From: Neopestalotiopsis rosae
Taxonomy: Eukaryota; Ascomycota; Sordariomycetes; Amphisphaeriales; Sporocadaceae
Direction: 5' to 3'
Length of the DNA stretch: 64,000 nt
Assembly (NCBI GenBank): GCA_023078685.1
Contig: JALGAS010000005.1
Span: 992,001 to 1,056,000 of the forward strand
Part shown: piece by piece, positions 36,601-47,207 of the stretch
Numbering within the stretch: the first letter of the stretch is position 1
Layout of the letters: each line of letters opens with the position of its first letter
The notes under the pieces: model-generated
Seen by the model: only the letters and a program-made list of their open reading frames with translations
Told to the model about the DNA's origin: nothing
Databases searched by the model: none
Translations under genes and position numbers: made by a program

Positions 36601-36711
36601 GACGGCGACGTGAGCCGAAAGGCGACGAGCAGAGAGCTGTGGGAGCGATTGGGCATCATTGAATGCGAGTGGGCAGACTGCCTGGAGGAAGCTGCCGCCA
36701 TGGAAATTTGA
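33666..36711 (+). CDS. Secreted GH18 chitinase, subgroup C (killer-toxin-like), with two chitin-binding domains
   Basis: Eight exons are 33666-33879, 33933-34059, 34101-34477, 34526-34666, 34722-34762, 34816-34915, 34975-35254 and 35307-36711, encoding 894 aa with the frame closing throughout. A hydrophobic signal sequence (about aa 10-25) precedes two hevein-type CBM18 domains ([10 protein letters not shown] and [16 protein letters not shown]). The GH18 barrel (about aa 128-455) starts at RTIGYYESW. The catalytic motif FDGIDIDWE is assembled across intron 3, with the acid/base Glu near aa 244; SYDIHG and the terminal barrel Trp ([10 protein letters not shown]) are present. A cysteine-rich region and Thr-rich linker follow. 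The protein should hydrolyse chitin extracellularly. After [11 protein letters not shown] the usual long C-terminal region is missing and an unrelated-looking tail of about 90 aa ends the ORF, so the 3' end is doubtful. Confidence 0.87.
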
Positions 36712-37017
36712 CTTTGAAGATGAGGATGATGAGATGCCAGTGGCGCAACCTCCTTCAGCCATTCCAACGCGTGACCGGTCTGCGAAACCTACCGCGACGA
36801 AAGCGGTTTCGGGATCAAAGGCCACCGCCATGGGCAAGGCAACGGGCGTATAAAGAAGGGATTTCAGGGAAACATGTAAGAACATGGCCGGAGTATTCCA
36901 AAGGCCAACCATCAAATCTTTACGCCGCCTAGATACTAATTCTCGGTGGACGAAACGTTTCCATCGTCGGCATGTGGCACCTCGGTCACCTTGTCCCGCC
37001 GTGCTGAGAATGCGCAA
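36712..37017. other. Intergenic gap between convergent genes
   Basis: A plus-strand frame different from that of the chitinase continues open to 36853 ([20 protein letters not shown] and onward). It looks protein-like and may be the true end of a coding region displaced by a frameshift or an unrecognised intron. Nothing else is seen. Confidence 0.4.
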
Positions 37018-37870
37018 TCACATAGTGTCTTGCCAGTGCTCTTCCATGCGGGATTTCCATTCATCACGTCGAAATTGATCGGGCCACCCGTAGCTCTCGA
37101 TAATCTCCTTCATCTCAGATTGCTATTCCAGTAAGTAAGTCACAATCTGTCCGGCCACATCAAAGCGTAGATGACAATGGATTCACGTAACCTACAGCAT
37201 CTGGCTCGTCACTTTCGAGATAGTAGGGATATAGGCTGCAGGGTATAGATTTCAGTGCTTTGATATTGTTGACAAGATCACGCAGATATGTCTCGGCATC
37301 CTGAGGAGGCCAATTACGGTAATGAGACATATCATCCGGTCGCTCATGCTGGTAGCCCTCCGGAGCTGTAGGGTATTTCTGTGGGCGAAAAAGCCGAAGC
37401 GTGCCTGACTGGAACATTAGCGACAAGGAAGCCAGAGCAGGAGCGGGGAGAAGCTTGCCATCTTGCGTATCTAGTATGTGCGATACACCGTCTCGGGTAT
37501 ACATGAGCGTAAGCGCAAAATCTTGGGGCAATAAAAAGTCGAGACGAAGAGGTATGAGGCCACCAGTGGGCGCGTACTCGGGATCACGACCGTTGTAAAT
37601 ATCTGAGTCGTGGGTATATACCAAGGGAAATCCTTCGGGAAGCAGGGATATATCCAACTGCATTTCTTGTTTCTTGGGATACGGCAACCTCTTCATCAAG
37701 GATATGGCAGCTGGGCTGTAGTGCAGCGATTCGCAGAGTTCCACGTTGATGTGGTGGCCCCCATCTGGTGCGAAAGCGATTTGGTCCGCTTCAATAGCGC
37801 AAAGCTTGATTTGGAGCTGGTATATCTCTGTAACGAGCTCGACGATGGCGTCTTCATTGTAGGCGACCAT
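37018..37870 (-). CDS. Uncharacterised conserved-looking fungal protein
   Basis: Exon 1 is 37870-37196 and exon 2 is 37122-37018, 259 aa. The 73-nt intron (GTAGGT..TAG) joins in phase 0 to give YYLESDEPDA then QSEMKEIIESYGWPDQFRRD. Removing it lengthens a sensible C-terminus, which supports the model. The start is the ATG MVAYNEDAIVELVTEIYQLQ. The protein has an N-terminal amphipathic helix, a middle of alternating short hydrophobic strands (GGLIPLRLDFLLPQDFALTL) and a charged C-terminal helix. It has no signal peptide, membrane segment or known catalytic motif. I know no function. It is convergent with the chitinase. Confidence 0.7.
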
Positions 37871-38276
37871 CTTCGCTGTCCAAGGCAGACAAGATGATGT
37901 GTTTTATGGTGTGCCGGATGTGACGAACATGAATGCACTTGAGAAAGCGGGACAAACTTGAATGGAAAAGGAAATCTAATATTTGTGAGAAAATAGCGCA
38001 CAGACCCTCTGCAGCTCCCGCGTTGGACGAAGATAGAATACTATGGTCCGAACCAGATAGATTGAATGATTCGATGTCCTGCATGTCTATCGATACTGAT
38101 CTGAACATCTTTTTATTTGTCGACTTTCTAATGCCTTGCCGTGAACTTCGCTGGACCGTTCAATTATACGATAGTTACAATGACAAGACGAGAAGCGCAT
38201 ATTTTCAATTTTGCAGATTATCGTAAACAGCCAAAATGTAAGCCAGACAAATTATCCGAGTATAAATACACAAATT
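37871..38276. other. Intergenic region
   Basis: This is the promoter of the gene at 37018-37870 and the 3' region of the next minus-strand gene. It is AT-rich, with nothing recognisable. Confidence 0.5.
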
Positions 38277-39080
38277 CTACAGTTTCCCACGCGCGGTTCT
38301 GTCCCCAGCAAGCTCACCATGATCATCAATCTCCACGGTACACAGAATAAAAGTATCCTTGAGGGCGCCCAGCCTGTATTGTTGGTTGACTTCCTGGTAC
38401 TCGCGGCTCGCCGACATGGCGGCAAAATGCTTGACCGTGGGATAGTGCACCCAGGCAATCTCATCCCAGCCCTCGTCCCTGGCGCGCTGGCCCTCGCCGT
38501 CCACGACGCGCGCCGCGATTTTCACGTTGCCGCCGTAGCGGGCGCCGACCCGCGACGAGAACTCCTTTCCGTATCGGACATAGTCGTCCTTTTTGCCCTC
38601 GTTGAACGCGAGCAGGTTGAGCATGGAGACGGGGTGGTTCTGCAGCGCGGGCGGCATGGAAGAGATCCACTCGCCGAGCTCAGGGGAGAACTCTAGGTTC
38701 TGCGCGTTGGACGACTTGGACACGTCGGGCAGCTCAACCTTGGGGACGGAGCCCGGCTCGGGTTTCAGCAGCGCGGCGTTGCGCTTGCTGTAGTCTGCGA
38801 GCACGTGCGCCGACGCCCCGCAGGAGACTGTCCAGATGGCCTCGATCTCGGGCTGCAGGGCCGAGGGGATCGCGGCCGATGCGTCGAGTCCCAGGACCAG
38901 GTCCCAGCGCAGGTTGCGATTCAAGAGGTGTCCTGCGGATATGTGTGTCGGCAGGATCATCCAGCGGAGAATCTGGGCTTGGAATATGGGCTTGATGTCA
39001 TGCTGGCGGATCTTGGCAAGAAAGGCGGGCGGGGATGTGCCGGACTTCAATGCGACTATATGAAGATTGCAGACAACCAT
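38277..39080 (-). CDS. Two-part dimeric alpha/beta-barrel (DUF1330-like) protein
   Basis: An intronless 267-aa ORF has a true ATG at 39080. The C-terminal half has the ferredoxin-like pattern of DUF1330/EthD-type dimeric barrels: a beta strand (VSMLNLLAFNEG), a helix with KKDDYVRYGKEF, a strand (KIAARVVDGEG), WDEIAWVHYPTVKHFAAM, a helix SREYQEVNQQYRLGAL and a final strand DTFILCTVEID. The N-terminal half (VVCNLHIVALKSGTSPPAFL) looks like a second, more degenerate copy of such a barrel. Family members are small cytosolic proteins or enzymes of unclear role; no catalytic residue can be named here. The gene is GC-rich. Function is inferred from fold pattern only. Confidence 0.7.
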   Translation of the reverse strand: MVVCNLHIVALKSGTSPPAFLAKIRQHDIKPIFQAQILRWMILPTHISAGHLLNRNLRWDLVLGLDASAAIPSALQPEIEAIWTVSCGASAHVLADYSKRNAALLKPEPGSVPKVELPDVSKSSNAQNLEFSPELGEWISSMPPALQNHPVSMLNLLAFNEGKKDDYVRYGKEFSSRVGARYGGNVKIAARVVDGEGQRARDEGWDEIAWVHYPTVKHFAAMSASREYQEVNQQYRLGALKDTFILCTVEIDDHGELAGDRTARGKL

Positions 39081-39484
39081 GATGGTACAATTGATATGCT
39101 GATTTGATTTCAGTGCTCAGTAAGTTGTATGTCAATGGAAACAAGAATCAATGTCAAAGATGATGTTCGAATCGATTATTGCCATAGATGTTCGGGAATA
39201 AGTACCGAGGTTCGCTGTAGTGGTGCTGATGTGGGGGTGTCGTAATCGATGTGCATCCTGGAAGCTCTATACTTGCTCACTATTATCTCTGAGCAATCGC
39301 ACTATATGATACTGCCTTCAATTCTCATGAGCTTCATTTCTTGACTTCTCATGATCTGTACAATTCTTCTTTATTCTAGCCAATCGTCTTCTCTATGGTA
39401 CTTGTGATCTTGTAAAATAACAGTATATATCCAAATTGCCAACTTCGATTCTTGGAAAGCAGCCCAGCAAGATCCTCTACCCCA
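39081..39484. other. Intergenic region
   Basis: This is the 5' region of the alpha/beta-barrel gene and the 3' region of the acetyltransferase gene. It is AT-rich and no gene is seen. Confidence 0.5.
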
Positions 39485-40339
39485 CTAGATTGGCTCTTCC
39501 AGCGGCCGCCATACCATACCCCAGATAGTGACGCCCTCCCCTCCTGGCTTTGCTCGCCCTTTTGCATTCACATCACCTTTGCCCAGGTGAATCTCCTCAA
39601 TAATTTCAAAGCCGTGCTTTGCATACAGATCTCGCGAGGCTGCCGTGGTGGCTTCCAGCCAGATTGGGCGCGGCCGCTTGCCTGCTTGAATCCGCGCTTG
39701 CATGTCCTGAAGAAGCTTCCCCGCCAAGCCCTGCCGCCGGTGGTCCAGCGATGTCCCCATAAAAATGAGGAAATGATATCCGGCCTTTCTCTCTCTGGCG
39801 GTCATACCTCTGGCCTTGGTCTTTTCTGCCGCGCTGGTATAGTCGTGTACTAAGCGCTGCCAGTGCCGCATCCGTTAGTACAAAGGTATGGCTGTGAGCA
39901 ACAATAAATTCGTACCTTCAATGGTTGAGGCCCCAGCCTAATGGCCGCTGGTACAAGACCTGCCCGCAGCACCGTCAGGGGGCTGTCCGGTTTGCAGCCC
40001 GGCGGAATGAGCACTGCGCTGGCTCCCCAGCCATTGATTTCAGTGAAGACGCCATCAGCAATAGCTGCCGCTTTAATGATGCCTTCAATCAGTACCTGCA
40101 GGTGCCGCAGCCGCTTGACCTCTGGTGTGCTGTACAGGAACCAATTGTATACTGGATCATCGCCAAAGATGGAGACCATAAGGTCGCAGCATTTCTTCAC
40201 TCGGTCGGCTGTTTGTCGGTGTGGGTTTTGGTCAGCGTTACAATGCTCGCGCAGTATACTGGACGCCAAGCAGCGTGGGGAAAGCTGGAGACGGACCTGT
40301 AGTGCCAGTCGTTATTCCTGTTGCAGGAACTTGGGACAT
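39485..40339 (-). CDS. GNAT-family N-acetyltransferase
   Basis: Three exons are 40339-40297, 40208-39916 and 39856-39485, encoding 235 aa. The first exon is short (MSQVPATGITTGTT) and uses a GTCCGT donor with a GCTGACC branch site; the frame closes at both joins. The acetyl-CoA-binding motif is clear: FLIFMGTSLDHRRQGLAGKL (R-x-x-G-x-A), followed by a helix and IWLEATTAASRDLYAKHGFE, the usual end of a GNAT fold. The upstream DPVYNWFLY segment is typical of fungal GNATs. It should transfer an acetyl group from acetyl-CoA to an amine; the substrate is unknown. No targeting signal is visible. Confidence 0.85.
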
Positions 40340-41839
40340 GTTGTAAGCACTGTATTTTATGCGTACGGGTAAGAGGACAAGAAAAGGGCGAGAATTCAAT
40401 TTATGAAGAACTATTGACGGCTTTGATTTGAGTTATGCATTGAGAACATGCACTTCCGAATGCCAAGTTGTCCGGCGTGTTGCAGTTTATCAACTATACT
40501 ACGGCGCCGGCTGCGCCCAACCCCCGGGGCGCGCGGCCGCCCGAAAGAAACCGGCGATGTCACGCCTGACCCAGGTAAATAGATCGCGAGATCCGGGCAC
40601 ACGGTAGCTTCGTATGCTCTCCGGGGCTGTGCAAGAGCCGTTTCCCCTGCCGCAAATGACATCCGAACCTGCTAAACTTTTGCCAGGGATTGACAGCGCT
40701 TTCGTGGGCTCGGGCTTCGGATTTCGGGCCTCGTAACCAATGACGTTTGCTATAGTACTTTGTGAAATATTCGTATCAACCGTGCAAAGCCTGCCAATCT
40801 TAACTACTCAGCTGGCATAAGCCAACACCATAAACATGCTCTTCAGTTCTGACAGGTACCATGGTCGTCACAACTATTCTACACAGTGATGACTCAGTCA
40901 ATAGCTAATGCTTTGGAAATGAACTGTTGATCAGCTGTACCTAAGTGTTATCACAAGGATTCAGTGGGGGAATCGCAATACCGATGGTCTCGATGCAGAA
41001 TCGACTACTGCAGGCACAATGCAGCTGCCAGCCAAATGCTACATCTAACCACGAGGCAAACATTTCACTACTGGGATTACCTCTTCACTGCAATTTTTTG
41101 CTTCACGAAGGAGATCGCACCCTCATCAGACTCATACGCAGGGCACAGCCATTGGTGCCAAGGCTGTGCCTTGTATTTCACTGCATCCTTAGTGTTGCTG
41201 ATGAGGATTGCAATGACCCGAAGGTCTGGTAATAACCACCGCTCCCGGTCCATTGGCCAGTACTCTGAACTGAGTAGTAGATTGGAGCTCAGCCGGCGAT
41301 CAAGGACCATTCACAACGTGCGACCAGGATTACTGCGTCCTAGTCGTGCAAGTTGCCCCATTCCTTTCTGTGTGGCTTCGAGGAACCCATTTTTCATTGC
41401 AATTATACCGTTCACGAAGCAGTTGCGGGTGGACCACGATTGAATAAGCCGATATTATCTCCCGGGCCAATCTCTCCACGACTCACTAATACAATCTTGA
41501 TTCATTCGGAGCGAAAAGGCGGCCCGCTGAATGCGATCCCGTAGGTAGATTCTGCACTTATAGTGTGATGCTTGCAGTAATTTGGCGAGACTTCACATCA
41601 TCACTGGTGTGCACTTCTCTTCCAGGATCCAGTCTTGTTTCGCACAATATTTATTTTAGGATCTACGTAACAAAGTTGAGCGATCTGGGCAGTATTACAG
41701 CAAGTCTATGGAAGAATGCAGAAGCGAAAAAGAGAAGAAGAAGGGAAAAAAAAAACATGTTCCTGAGGACGTGGAACCTCTATGATCCTCCATGCTTCAG
41801 CCAACACAGGCTCTGGAAAACCCCCATACTTCCTGCTGC
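40340..41839. other. 1.5-kb intergenic region
   Basis: This is the upstream region of the acetyltransferase gene and the 3' side of the HET gene. Short plus-strand ORFs (40945-41232, 40964-41443) lack features. No repeat or RNA gene is recognised. Confidence 0.5.
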
Positions 41840-44800
41840 TCACCGGAGCTCAAAGATTCGGTCGGGAAGCTCTTGGTAGAACTTCTCGCGCATAGCCTCG
41901 CCATCCATCATGCCATGAAGATAACAATCGCCCTGAAATAGGTGATAGCGTTTCGGGTCTTCCTTTCTGGCTTCTTCGACGTTCTTTTGCCGGTCAGTCT
42001 TTTCCCTTTTGAAAGCCTGTGATAAGCTGGTCCTGTGAGACGGACCATGCCCTTCTCTTTGACGGCCCAAGTTTCCCAGAGTCTCAGTCACAGGAGGATC
42101 GACCTGTTTGTCTTGGTCGTTGGAGCTGCTGCCTTCTTGTTCTGCAACATCCTGGGAAGGACGTTCGCTCGTGTCGGGACGGTCTCTTTTATCTTCAGTA
42201 AAAGATCCACCGCCATCCCATTCCTCATCATCAGTTTCACCCGAATACTCCTCGCCACCATTGTCTTTCTTGGGAGGCGGGGCCGCACGCGACTTCTCAG
42301 CTTTTGCAGCATCCTGCTTCAGTCGATCCTCGGCCTCTTTCTTAGCGTCCATCATCTCTTTCCATTCTCCAGATACGATCCACTTCTTCCTGTTCTCACC
42401 ACTTCGTTCCAAGCGCCTGACCTTCCGCTTGCAGTTATTCTCCCACTGTCGAATGCATGCTACTAGTGCCTGCTTGTTGTCTTCGAATTTCTCGTCATCG
42501 AGGGCAGTGGCCTTCTTTTGGCGCGTCTTGAGAATAACTGGGACGGTACAACCGTATAAGATACACACTTTGTCTCCTTTTTCCACATTATAAGCAAGAC
42601 CGAGCCGGTGACTCTTGGTCTTGAACATGCGACGGTTCCAGATAACGGCGTGGACCCTGCGACAGAATTCTGCCACAATAGAATTGCGTTCGTTGTTGAT
42701 GAGTGCTGCTGTGTCGACACGTCCACTGGAAATACTCCCTTTATGGACTGACTCTCTGCAAGCTCTGGCATAGTAATAAGGCGGATTTCGGTTGTCACGA
42801 CCTCTGTCAGCCACGAGAGTCCTCCATAGCCAATCTGGCGGGTCCCCAATGAATCCGTCTTCTCCTTCTTCCCATCCACCAAGTCTCAACCAGGCGACGG
42901 GGATATCCCCGCCCTGAGAGGCATCTTCAATTTCCACCACTTCATCTAGTTCAAATCCCTGAACATACATGCTATGATGTTCAAGGCTTGGCCTCTTCCT
43001 GAATTTCAGGACTTTCAGATTCACCGGTCTTGTCTGGGCAGCATTGTAGTTTCTGTGACCATCGGTAGGCTGTCCGACCAACGGGTCAGCATTGGCACGC
43101 CCTGTTTTGAGGGATTTCATCCCAGGGTGATAGTCAAGTGTTATGGGCGCTCGTGAGGCTTGGGCCACCCATGATGGCAGCTCGAGGTCGTTGTCTTCTT
43201 CCGTCCTCCCATCATTATCATCGTCGCCGTCGTCGTCCTCATTTCCCTGTTCTCTTGCATCTGACCCAGCTCCTTTTCTTGCCTTGGTCTGCGCTCGCTC
43301 TTTGTACTGGTCACACCAATCCTTGTACTTGGCCCAATGTTCAGGTGATCTTTGATCCTCGCTTTCCTTGAAGTATTGCTGATTTGTCCGAGGATCCAAC
43401 TCCCATTTGTCGTCAGGCTTCTTGATCAATTTTTGTTTCTCTTGTCCGTTCACAGAAATAGCTCTGATCTTACAATTTCGTTTCTTCCAAGGCTTGGACC
43501 TTTTTGGAAAGACTCTCTTCTCCTTATACGAAGCTTGGGATCTCTCAGCATCATAGATTGTAATCACTTTCGATTTTCCTTTGGGTTGAGTGAGAGCCCA
43601 GGGACGACATAGAATATCCAGTGCCTGGATTGGATCCAGTTTGCTTTTGCGCCTGATTACGAACCGCACAAAATCGCGGCATACATCAGAGTACGGCCTG
43701 CTGTAGTCGATAGGAAATCGCTTCTCCTCTAGGAAGGTGTCAAACAAATTCATCGTAAGTGATGAGGGGTCATCCTCATCGAAACTTGACTCTGCAAACG
43801 GTGCTGCATCCCGGGCGATGGCAAGCAAGGAGTAGACTACATCACGAGGCTCCGCGGCTTTGAAGATGAACATGGTTGATACCAGGAATTCAAGACTGAC
43901 TACATGAAGTGAGACAATTAGCATATGGCCATACGTTACGGACATAGGAAATTGTTGATACTAGTCAGTCAACCATGACATACTGAGACATAACTGGTGC
44001 TGTGAGAGGGAAAGATATTGGAAACTTTCTTACGGAGGCTCCGTCTTTCTAACGGGTCAATGGTCGGCACTTTGTGGAGCTGTTTCTGTCGATCTCGCTG
44101 CTTCGTCACGGAACCATTTGGCATAGCAGCTCTCTGGGCGCGGATGGCTTTGTCTGTTGGCATAAGTGCTCTCTGTGCACGGAAGACTTTGCCTGTTGCC
44201 TGAACCAAGATGCTGGCGCCAAGCTCTGAAACATACTCGAACCACCCGGGCACATGACGAAATTTCTCATCCTTCTGCATGATCTCAGAAAGCCGATGCG
44301 TGGCAGTCTCAACTTCAACGAAGAGCTCAACAGCAACAGCAAACTCTTTCCAGGGGATAGAATCTTTGCCGCAGTACACTACGGCTTCTCTGGCCAAAGC
44401 AATCTCTTGAATAACCCACCGACGAGAGAACCAAGGCGCCTGCATCAGCATCATAAGTGCTTGCCACTTATGTGTGTAGCGTTTGTCCGAACAAATGATG
44501 TCAAAGTTCTTCAGTTCCATCACTTCTTCGCGGATGAAGTCGATCGCAACTTTGCTCTCCGGAGTGTCCTCTCCAAGCCACACGCAGACCTGTTCTGCTC
44601 TGGTGTAGATCCGAGACATCATTTGAACTTGATGGTTTCGCTCCTCAGGATCATCTTGATTGATGCAGATGGCGTCGATCCACAGGGTACGCGCCTCATG
44701 AGGAAGACGCAAATACTTCAAGGCAAGAGCCAGCTCTCGCTTCACCTTGACTTTGTATATTTTACCTCCTTCAATGATCTTCACGACGTACTTTGGTTCG

Positions 44801-45447
44801 TCGACCCCCCAGCACCACGAAAGGGCTTCATATGCAATCTTCTTATCAATCACTTTGTCCCTTTCTTTGTTCATCTGCTCTTCAGCTTGCTTTTCTGCAC
44901 GTTTCTTTTCTCGTGAATTCTGTTTCCTCATCGCATCTCTCTTCTGTTCCAGTTTCTGCCATTGAACCAACTCGAAATCCTCTCTTCGCCTTCGTTTCTC
45001 CCTGATCACCTCCTCCGTGTCCGCGTCGTCGTCTTGATAGCAAGGTGGCAGCTCAACTTTATCATCCGTATCCGGGGAATGCGTTGGTTCATCGCTATCG
45101 ATTTGAACCGGTACATGGTATGTCTTGTCGTAGTCGGCTTGAATAAATTCGCAGAATATATCCGGACTCTGTGTTTCGCCACTCATGAGCTGCACGAGGC
45201 GAATTCGCTTTTTACCGCCTGGCAATCTTTTATAGCGGTACTCTTTGACATTTTTGAGACTCTCGCTGTCGAACTTTTGTAGCTCTGAGCGCTGAGTCCA
45301 GATCTGTTGCTGCAACCCGCCACCTTGATTTATGGGGACTAGCATGTAATCATGATTGCCGAAGCGAATCGGTTGGGGTTGACTACTGCTTGCTGATGGT
45401 GCATTCCAAGATCCCGACGACCAAGGCGAGGATTCTGGCCAAGACAT
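41840..45447 (-). CDS. Large HET-domain (heterokaryon incompatibility) protein
   Basis: Exon 1 is 45447-44034 and exon 2 is 43899-41840, 1157 aa. The 134-nt intron (GTAAGA..TAG) joins to give a continuous text, SLEFLVSTMFIFKAAEPRDV. The start MSWPESSPWSSG follows an upstream in-frame region without a good ATG. The HET domain begins near aa 206 with YEALSWCWG and continues with LRLPHEARTLWIDAICINQD, QVQMMSRIYTRAEQVCVWLG and APWFSRRWVIQEIALA. About 200 residues precede the domain, including a charged coiled-coil-like segment. The second half carries long Lys/Glu/Asp-rich insertions and a Ser/Asp/Glu-rich tail. HET proteins trigger cell death when genetically different hyphae fuse; here that role is inferred from the domain. 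It lies on the same strand as the NLR-type gene at 47.2-52.1 kb. Confidence 0.87.
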
Positions 45448-47207
45448 GACTGCGTATTGCCAACGTCGATAAATTTGGCGTAGAATTTGAAGTAAGAATA
45501 AAAAGTACAAGTGTTGATGGTTTTGATTGACAGCCAACCTGTCTGCGAAGGGGTGCACTTGCAATTTGCAAGTATATATATAACTTTTTGACTGTAGCCA
45601 GCCTCGTGCTTCGATTTGGCCCCCCAAATGACTACCTGAATTTGGTCATTGTATTGGCAGATAGAGCGAGGTAGCATCCGATCCATGGCGGCTGACCCAT
45701 GCTGGCAGCTAGCAACCGAATATCGAATATTCTTGGATATTGGCTTCTTCGACGAAATTGAAGGCCGATCAGGCTGGCGTAGGTGTAGGGAAGTGGAGTG
45801 GATGGTCACACAAGATAGTTCTGGCGAATTGGAGTCGCGGAACCAGTCGCTGTTGAATGATGCCTGCGAACGAGCCGTAATGTAGTGCGCCATCTTTTCT
45901 AGATTGAACCAGCTCAAGTTCTAGACTCTGTCCCGATATTTATCCCAGCTGAAAGCGCAGAAGCTGAATAAATGTTCTATCAGCTCTCGCGACATGAGGA
46001 CATCTCAGGCGCGAATTTCGCTATGAGAGACATAGGGTACCTGCCATTACAAAGATAACACGATTCACATGCCATAGTGATAATTTGAATCCTTTCTTGC
46101 AGCTCTCAGCTCTCAGCCGATGAACAGAAGGTGGGAGATTGAGCGGTGAAGGCGCGAGGCTGAGGCTCGACAGATCGGGAAAGCGCTACACACCCTCACG
46201 GAACAGCTGGAGCCTGGAATGAGCTGCAATATCGAGATCTCCGGGGGTGAAAAGGCTTATTCTGACCCCAAATATGCACGGTTTTGAAAATTGAATTTCA
46301 CAACCAAGCATAGTTAATTCCTGTTGAATATTGTGGCGCTCATTCGATCTCGCCTGCTTACGTGGCAACGAGTTGCGATGCTTCACACATGGGAGGACGT
46401 GTTCGTCACAAGAATTTTTGCATGATCGTCCCCTGGTATCGCATCATCTGATCGGTGGGAAGTAGACTGATCGTGCGTTTCTTCGCTGTCCATGATTATG
46501 CTCGGTGTGCTGTCAATTTGCCGCAATAGGCGATAGGATGTGGGCGGGCATTCAGGAACAACGACTTCGTACGCGACGGGATGAGCCTGGCCCGAGGACG
46601 AGGCAGCTTGCAAGGCTACGACGTGTGTGTTCACACCCTCGTGCAGCTTACACCAGTCGGACCATAGAGGATGGCCAGGCCCCGGAAACGATGATGGGAG
46701 CCTTTTGAAGCTCGTTGCTCGATCGCGGATACCGGCAATGCGTCGACCCTGCCAACACACACATTTCGTCCTCGAGGCTACTCGTCTCCCAACCTGTACA
46801 TGTAAAACGTTGAGTAGATTTTCCAAGGCTGAGAGGCATTGCAATCGCAATCACGAATGAATTCGTCGTGCCTTGTATGATACAGATGCTGGTTTTGGAA
46901 TAACGGGCAGGCTTTTTTGTTGATTGGGGCCCCGACAGAGCTCACTGTAATGGTGGCGGCTTCTAGTTTAGCAGGCAAGCGGGGCGCCGCCAGAGCACCC
47001 GCGCCCCTCGACGCGACCGCTCAACATTGCATTTGATGTGAAAAAGTCGCAGAATTATACTGGTAATAGCATTTGGATAGTTCAGTAACGTATCATCAAT
47101 CACTTATTTCTTTCTTTCTTTCCTTCTGCCCCTCACATCCGAACGCCACAAACGATCTACTTAATAGAGATCCCACGAAAAGAAATCTATTCAAGTCGCA
47201 AAGGTCA
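45448..47207. other. Intergenic region between the HET and NLR-type genes
   Basis: This is the promoter of the HET gene and the 3' side of the NLR gene. Two minus-strand ORFs lie here (45339-45917, overlapping the HET start, and 46383-46850). The second lacks an ATG, and neither has a domain I recognise. I treat both as unsupported. Confidence 0.45.

Noticed and set aside
42035..42593. Plus-strand ORFs antisense to the HET gene
   Set aside because: They are mirror frames of the Lys/Glu-rich coding sequence, which reads as hydrophobic or Ser-rich peptides on the opposite strand.
45339..45917. 193-codon minus-strand ORF around the start of the HET gene
   Set aside because: It overlaps the HET coding start in another frame, has no recognisable domain and is best explained as a shadow plus leader sequence.
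46383..46850. 156-codon minus-strand ORF between the HET and NLR genes
   Set aside because: It does not begin with ATG, shows no domain or splice support, and a competing minus-strand frame (46648-46854) is equally open.
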